Of a stretch of DNA of 64,000 bases, positions 59,101 through 64,000 are shown piece by piece. A model generated the notes under the pieces. The model ran no database searches and was not told where the DNA came from. It saw only the letters and a program-made list of their open reading frames with translations. How positions within the stretch are numbered: position 1 is the first letter of the stretch; the number at the start of each line of letters is the position of its first letter. The stretch comes from Austropuccinia psidii (lineage: Eukaryota; Basidiomycota; Pucciniomycetes; Pucciniales; Sphaerophragmiaceae): positions 22,630,105 through 22,694,104 of the forward strand of contig JALGQZ010000013.1 in NCBI GenBank assembly GCA_023105745.1. Reading direction: 5' to 3'. Made by a program: the position numbers and the translations under genes.

Positions 59101-59980
59101 TGGTTCATTATCAGAGGCAAATGCATTTTTATATGTGTATAACACATTAATAAGTTCATTCCTCATCTTTGGTGATAATGATTGATTAATTTGTACTTCA
59201 ACAAGTTGATTAGTCACAAATTCATCTTTGTAAGTATCCTTGACAGAAGATACTACAGATATCTGTTTTGGCATATTGGAGAAAGCAAATTTTTGTCTTT
59301 TGTTATCTCCAATTGTGAAATATCTGTCCTTATGGTTATTTATATCAATACCATAAATATTTAAGTAATCATTCCCAAGAATGATGTGCTGAGATGTGCA
59401 ATTATCCATTACTACAATCTCATTTTTCATTCTTAAACTTCCTGCTGGATGTGGGAATACAATATTAGTGTCCAATATGCCCAGGGGTTACATATTGGTA
59501 CTGGCACTACTGAATTGTACACCTTCTATTGGTAATAGATGGTTTTTCCATTCAGGAAGTATAATTTGGAGATAATCTTCGCCCACACAAGTGCAAAATG
59601 CCCCTGTATCCAAATTTACTTTGGCTTCAATATCACTCATCAGAACTAATGTGATACAGGATGCCCCAGCAGTATAACCCTTTCCTCTAGCAGGTTTTGT
59701 TTTACACATTCTGGAATCTTGGATATTGATCAGGCTGCAGCAATCCTCACTGTACTGTGGCAAGTGGGTATGGACTTCTGTGACCTCAAAGAAAGCTGAA
59801 ATGTTCTCAATGGGATAGTCCTCCACTGGTGTATCTTCAGAGACTGCAGAATCTTGATCAGACTCCTCTTTCTCTTCAGTACACTGAATTTCTTCAATTA
59901 CTTGAACTTCATTGATCTTTGTCTTCTTAGGACAAGTGTTGCCTAAATTTGAAGTACTTCCACATTTATGACACTTCAAG
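56133..59980 (-). pseudogene. Gypsy 2 pol: protease to chromodomain (broken)
   Basis: Protease VNLDTGAFCTCVGEDYL. A TAA at 59488-59490 falls just after FSSASTNM and a TAA at 58918-58920 after GHNEEV. Reverse transcriptase has ITSMDALKGFHQ, RMPFGIKNAPSHYQ and IIYIDDIIICS. A one-base loss near 58420 shifts the frame after ALGHIVS, and a deletion near 58010-58046 in the RNase H region removes part of the TEARYGASQ equivalent. From 58046 to 56133 a 637-codon frame is intact: the end of RNase H with the normal Asp in [12 protein letters not shown], integrase (CHTCDRCQ zinc cluster; [28 protein letters not shown] as DDE) and a chromodomain-like C-terminus ([20 protein letters not shown]). VHMDCV has Cys where Gypsy 1 has Trp. 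Confidence 0.9.
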
Positions 59981-61824
59981 ACAGGTCTTTCTGGTCTTCT
60001 TTCCTCTCTAGGAATCTTTGAGACTATTTTGGACTCTATTGGGTTTTTAATCCAAGTCTTACCAATTCTTGTTCTGGTAATGATATCTTCCATAGCATTA
60101 ATGTAGTCCTCTGTTGAACAAGGTTCCACACATCTGCTTTTGATAGCATGTTCCAGTTCTCCTCCACACTTTCTTAATATTCTCATATTAATCATAGTGT
60201 CAGACATATCTGGGTGTAAAGCAGATAATCTGTCTTTTTGTTTGAAGAACCAAGTAAGTGGTTTGTCTTTTTCTGAGTTAAAAATGGCACTTTCAAAAGC
60301 ATTTTCCATTTTAAACCTCCTAGAATTATTGGCCCATTTGGTAATCACTTCAGATTTCCACCAAGACCAGTCATGTTTACCATGATCAATCCTCATTTTG
60401 TAATACCATTTCTTTGCAGTCCTGGTAAATAAACAGTGTAATTTTCCCACTATGATTTCATCAGGTATATTTAAGTCTTCTTGCAACATATCAATAGTCC
60501 TGATGAATTAAATATGGTTGTATTCTCCTTCACCAGAGAATGTTGGCCATTCTTCTATTTTGGGAATATCCCTTGTAGAGTAGGCATTTTCTCCTAAGAA
60601 TGGGGTGAGACTTTCTTTAACAGAAAGTTTCTCTTCAGTTAAAGGTGTAGAATGTCTTGGCATATGTGGTTCATGAGTCTTATGAATTTGTTCCACACTT
60701 GCAATTATTTCATTCTTCAACTTCTGTCTTTCACTGTCACTTTTTGCTAAGTGTATGGCAAATTGATTGGTATTCTCAACTATTTTTAAGACTTGGTCTT
60801 GCAAAATTGTAAGTTGATCATTCACCTTAAAAATGGAAAGATCTTCCATTTCATCATGCTGAATTTGGCACCTATTTTCAATTCTTTTGCAAGAATTGGT
60901 AATTGAGTCAAGTTTGGCATTTGTCACTTGGTGCAATTCAAAGTATTTTTTGTCATTTTTCTTTAATTCAACTATATCTGATGCAATTTTGGTTAACTTT
61001 CCATCAAGTTTACCAATTTCTACATTAATACTAGTCTGTACACCAATTATTTGCGTGGAAAGTTTCTGTTCATCCTTTCCTGCTCCTTGGCTGTGAATTC
61101 CATCAAAGTTCTGGCCATATTGAACACACTGTCCACAGCTGAAGGCTCCAATTTGGGGATCCTGTACCCCTGTGGGTAAGGTCTGTGCCAATTGGCTTTG
61201 CCTTTGCCCTTTCCTTGATGGTTCTTGGGACCTTTCTGCTTCTTCTGAGGTCCCTTGGGCTTGTCTTTGGACACTTCTGGAGCTGGTTTGGAGCTGGTAG
61301 ACGCCACTGGTGCCTCTGTCTCCAAAGCTGGAGTCATTTCCAACTCTTTCTTCTGGTCTATGGATAAAAGACTTTGGTTCTTCAACCAATTCTTTATCTT
61401 TTTGACCTTGTCTTTGCAAGACAGGGGGCTCCAACCTCCTAAGAGTTCTATGGTCTTCTCCTGACCCAGAAATCTCTTGATGTGTAAGTAGGAGTTCATG
61501 GCCCCCTGCCAAAGGCTTGGGCAGATTTCCCACTCCTCTTCCTTGGCTGCTCTGAACCAGTTTTTGTACTGGCATTGATATATTTCTATTGCTGCCACCT
61601 GAAAGTGGTTCAGCCCTGGAAATATTACCATAAATCAGTTCAGGCTCTTAATTCACGTCAAAATCTTTTGGTACAGACCTTGGGGAATGGGGGGCAACTC
61701 TGGCATCCTCCAAATGTGTCTTTCTTGTGGAAGACTTGGCACTTCTGGATTTGGACTTGCCTCTTCCTTGTCCACATCCATCTGGTTGGACTGAATAGTT
61801 GCTTCCATTTCTGGTATGCACCAT
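59940..61824 (-). pseudogene. Gypsy 2 gag (broken)
   Basis: ATG at 61822-61824 (MVHTRNGSNYSVQPDG), aligned with the Gypsy 1 start. TAA at 61648-61650 and TAA at 60508-60510 interrupt a frame that otherwise continues through EPELIYGNISRAEP, a long coiled-coil-like segment (IGVQTSINVEIGKLDGKLTK) and the capsid-like region EEWPTFSGEGEYNH / WWKSEVITKWANN into protease without a frame change. The zinc knuckle CHKCGSTSNLGNTC has all three Cys but Asn for His. Just upstream, an open stretch ends PPKG at a GTGTGT donor, paralleling Gypsy 1. Confidence 0.85.
61047..61631 (-). CDS. Gypsy 2 overlapping reading frame within gag
   Basis: A 194-codon frame in a different phase from gag: MVIFPGLNHFQVAAIEIYQC, then GAMNSYLHIKRFL, GGWSPLSCKDKVKKIKNW, APVASTSSKPAPE, a Lys/Pro/Gly-rich basic stretch, GYRIPKLEPSAVDSVFNMAR and a stop after NFPRK. 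The same segments in the same order occur in the overlapping frame of Gypsy 1, with near-identical C-terminal parts (VFNMARTLMEF in both). This suggests selection on the second frame before the gag frame decayed. Alternatively one frame is the real protein and the other is a passenger; the conserved Trp, Gly and Pro positions favour this one being translated. Confidence 0.6.
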   Translation of the reverse strand: MVIFPGLNHFQVAAIEIYQCQYKNWFRAAKEEEWEICPSLWQGAMNSYLHIKRFLGQEKTIELLGGWSPLSCKDKVKKIKNWLKNQSLLSIDQKKELEMTPALETEAPVASTSSKPAPEVSKDKPKGPQKKQKGPKNHQGKGKGKANWHRPYPQGYRIPKLEPSAVDSVFNMARTLMEFTAKEQERMNRNFPRK

Positions 61825-62388
61825 TTTTATGTCAATTTAAGGATAAAGAGTAAAAATAAAGATAAAAACACACCTTTTGGTGGTAATTTATTCTTTTCAG
61901 AATTAAATAAGGTGCCTCTTTTAGCAATTTGCACCTCAATACTTTCTTCAGATTCTGGGCTAGTAATATATCTTTTACTGAGTCTGTTGCCAGCTGCACA
62001 GTATTTGATTAAAGACACTAGAAAAAATCTATAAAAGAGAAAAAATTATTTTTTATACTTTTTAAAATATTTTTTAAAGATTTTTTATAAGTTTTATATT
62101 TTTTAATATTAAAAAATTATTCTTTTTAAAGAAAAATATTAAAATTTAAGATTTTGAATGAAAATTAATTCAGAGTAACTCAAAAAATAATTTTATAAGT
62201 TTTTGGATGTGAAAAAGCCACGTGTAAAAACAGTATAAAATTAAACCAAATTCCTCAATGAAAAAGATTTCCAAAACAATTTCAAAAATAAGAATTATTT
62301 CAACTTTAAAATGAAAGAAAAAAAATTATTAAATTAATATATTTTGGAGCTTAAAAATATATTAATTAAGGGTACAAGGTTCAAAAAA

Positions 62389-62406
62389 CACGGCCAGGCC
62401 CCCAAA
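62389..62406 (-). promoter_or_regulatory. Primer-binding region / leader of Gypsy 2
   Basis: TTTGGGGGCCTGGCCGTG follows the 5' LTR on the minus strand, sharing its core with Gypsy 1. Confidence 0.5.
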
Positions 62407-64000
62407 TGTAAGATGTGACTATGAAGCTGATGATAATATTACTATTGATCAACAGTACTATGTCTGTTCTTATGAAATATAATAATAAAAAGTTATTATA
62501 ACCACAATTAAATAATTATGAAATTATTTCTTTCACGTGTTATACACTACTAGTGATTATAACTGTGAGCAGTAATTGTCTACAAGAATCAATTACAAGA
62601 AGAATTTAATAATAAAATTATTTTAATATATAATTATATTTTACAAGAATAATTATAAAGATAATTCTTGAAGAAAACTATTACTAGAGAAAAACTTTAA
62701 GAATTAAAAATAAATGACTCACTAATACTCCAAAGAACTTATTGATAGATAAAAGTAGAGAAATTTGATGTGGAATTGTGGATTTAAGGGATCAAAAGGA
62801 TTTATAACAGTATTACCACAATATATAGTTGGATTCTATGATCTCACGTCTTTCTGGTTGATTCTTAAAGATTTAAAACACTTAAGAATAGCTTGTAACT
62901 AATACTTACTTGTTGGTAATAATGATTTAATAAATTGATAAAATGATGATGCGGAAAAAACAGCAAGAAGAGGCTTCTTTTAAGTCAACAACAGCTCACA
63001 GAGGCGTGCCATGGAGCAAACTGAAAAACCAGTGAATGAGAAAACAATAAACCTTTTTTGATTAATGATTGCATCATCTGTTGTCACGTAAGATTATCAT
63101 AATTACTTAATTGATGCTTTTACGTGGCTACCAACCCCAATATGGTTAAGAATAAAAGGAGTAACATCTGTAAATCTTCTTTTATTCCAAAATAATCATT
63201 GATTTCTCAAAGTTATCAATGTTATTGCCAATTTCATCACAGGTTTCAATTACTGTGAATTTTTGAAGATTCAGTGTTTCACGTAGAATGGTCAAAAATG
63301 GACTGTAAGTAAAACTTTTAATTTTATTAGTAAAGCTGTAATTTTTTTGGTTGTATCATAGATAATACAGTTCTCTATTAGTCCTGAAATTTTCAGAAGG
63401 ATTAATTAAGAATTGTATTTTTAATGAATTTTTGAAGTTTCTACCTCATTTCTACGTAGAATTGCAAATAGCAGTATTTTGCTGGTTGCTATGAGGTAAA
63501 TCAATGAATATGGGTCCCAAAAGGGTTTTAATTACTCTTTTAGGGTCTAGTCATGGAAAGTCATCAAGAATTGACGTGGTTACAGGAGTCTAAGTAGCTC
63601 ATTACCTCCTTGGCACGTCAAAATAGCAGGTTATTTGCTATTTTCTTATGATTACAGTAGGTGTAACTTGGTAACCAAGTTCCCAAAGAGTTTTAGTTTA
63701 CCAATTGGGCCAAGATGAGCCATGGATCCATGCTCTGGAGCTATCCACGCCTCTGAGGCCTCAGAAGTTGGGTACCCTGGCTCTCTTTGATGTCTTTTGT
63801 CCCCCTTGCTTATTTTTCACGTAAAAATAGAATTTTAAGCTTCAAGTGAGATATCCACTATGGGTGTACCAAAAGTCCATGTAAGAATACCATGATATTA
63901 AGTGCTCAAAACATGCATAACACTATTCTTAGTGTATATGTAACATGGGATTTCTCACTTTCCCATTATTTTGGCTTAAAATCAAGAAAAACAAAAAATT
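62407..64000 (-). repeat. Gypsy 2 LTR, right (5' LTR), truncated by the window
   Basis: Begins TGTAAGATGTGACTATGAAG. Compared with the left LTR it lacks about 25 bp in the TA-rich part near 62620 and differs at about fourteen other positions, including three at ACGT sites. Confidence 0.9.

Larger units (their letters stand above)
54070..64000 (-). mobile_element. Ty3/Gypsy retrotransposon 2, right end beyond the window
   Basis: Left LTR 54070-55992, coding region on the minus strand, right LTR from 62407 running off the window (about 330 bases missing if equal in length). Same lineage as Gypsy 1: similar LTR ends (TGTAAGATGTGACTATG ... GGCTCACA), polypurine tract, leader, protein order and overlapping gag frame, but clearly diverged in sequence. 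The LTRs are about 99% identical by eye over the visible 1.6 kb apart from a ~25-bp indel, so insertion was recent. TTTTC (54065-54069) is the expected left copy of the target duplication; its partner is outside the window. Confidence 0.9.

Noticed and set aside
1..64000. tRNA, rRNA or other structured RNA genes
   Set aside because: No sequence with a convincing cloverleaf, A/B boxes or rRNA-like conservation was noticed on either strand.

Overview
The window reads as nuclear DNA of a basidiomycete, most probably a rust fungus (Pucciniales). The evidence is short 58-89 bp GT-AG introns, very AT-rich spacers, Ty3/Gypsy proteins and Cys-rich repeat-associated proteins that I recognise from large repeat-filled rust genomes (Austropuccinia psidii-like, from memory and not verified by a search). 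Almost everything here is transposable element or transposon debris. The only candidate host gene is an N-terminal fragment at the left edge (1-183, minus).

Layout. 1-2560: moderately GC-rich DNA upstream of that fragment. 2560-11006: AT-rich, decayed repeat sequence, including one copy of a ~1.3 kb dispersed repeat (5272-6562). 11007-31372: a GC-richer 20.4 kb DNA transposon with 46-bp terminal inverted repeats beginning CACC and a 3-bp target duplication CCT, i.e. a CACTA-type element. It carries a Tnp2/Plavaka-like DDE transposase (minus), an unrecognised gene (plus), a SNF2-family ATPase (minus), a Cys-rich/proline-rich gene remnant (plus), a TET/JBP-family 2-oxoglutarate/Fe(II) dioxygenase (minus) and a second unrecognised multi-exon gene (minus). 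It also holds two related 40-bp minisatellites, a 65-bp repeat array just upstream of a TATA box, and several copies of one imperfect palindrome in the gene-flanking spacers. 31525-42200: a complete Ty3/Gypsy chromovirus-like retrotransposon (minus) with ~2.0 kb LTRs and target duplication GTATA. 42206-54069: AT-rich decayed sequence with two more copies of the 1.3 kb repeat in inverted orientation, a possible Copia primer-binding relic and an LTR-like segment. 54070-64000: a second, related Gypsy element (minus), cut by the window end inside its right LTR.

How the parts fit. In the large DNA transposon the transposase would bind and cut the TIRs. The SNF2 ATPase and the TET/JBP oxygenase (5-methylcytosine oxidation in the family) suggest a self-encoded chromatin/DNA-methylation toolkit that could keep the element expressed or transposable. 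Published work links fungal TET/JBP expansions to KDZ and Plavaka transposons, so the association is known in outline; the full gene set, the shared palindromes and the exact ends are what deserve attention. This copy looks dead or dying: the transposase and two other genes carry frameshifts, the SNF2 gene has a CGA-to-TGA-type stop and two Arg-to-Cys changes in motif VI, and the TET/JBP protein seems to lack its 2-oxoglutarate-binding Arg. Several lesions have the form expected of methylated-CpG deamination.

Both Gypsy elements have similar LTR pairs (about 99% and about 97% by eye) but several stops and frameshifts in gag-pol. Both keep a second open frame overlapping the gag N-terminal region, and that second frame looks better conserved between the two than the gag frame itself.
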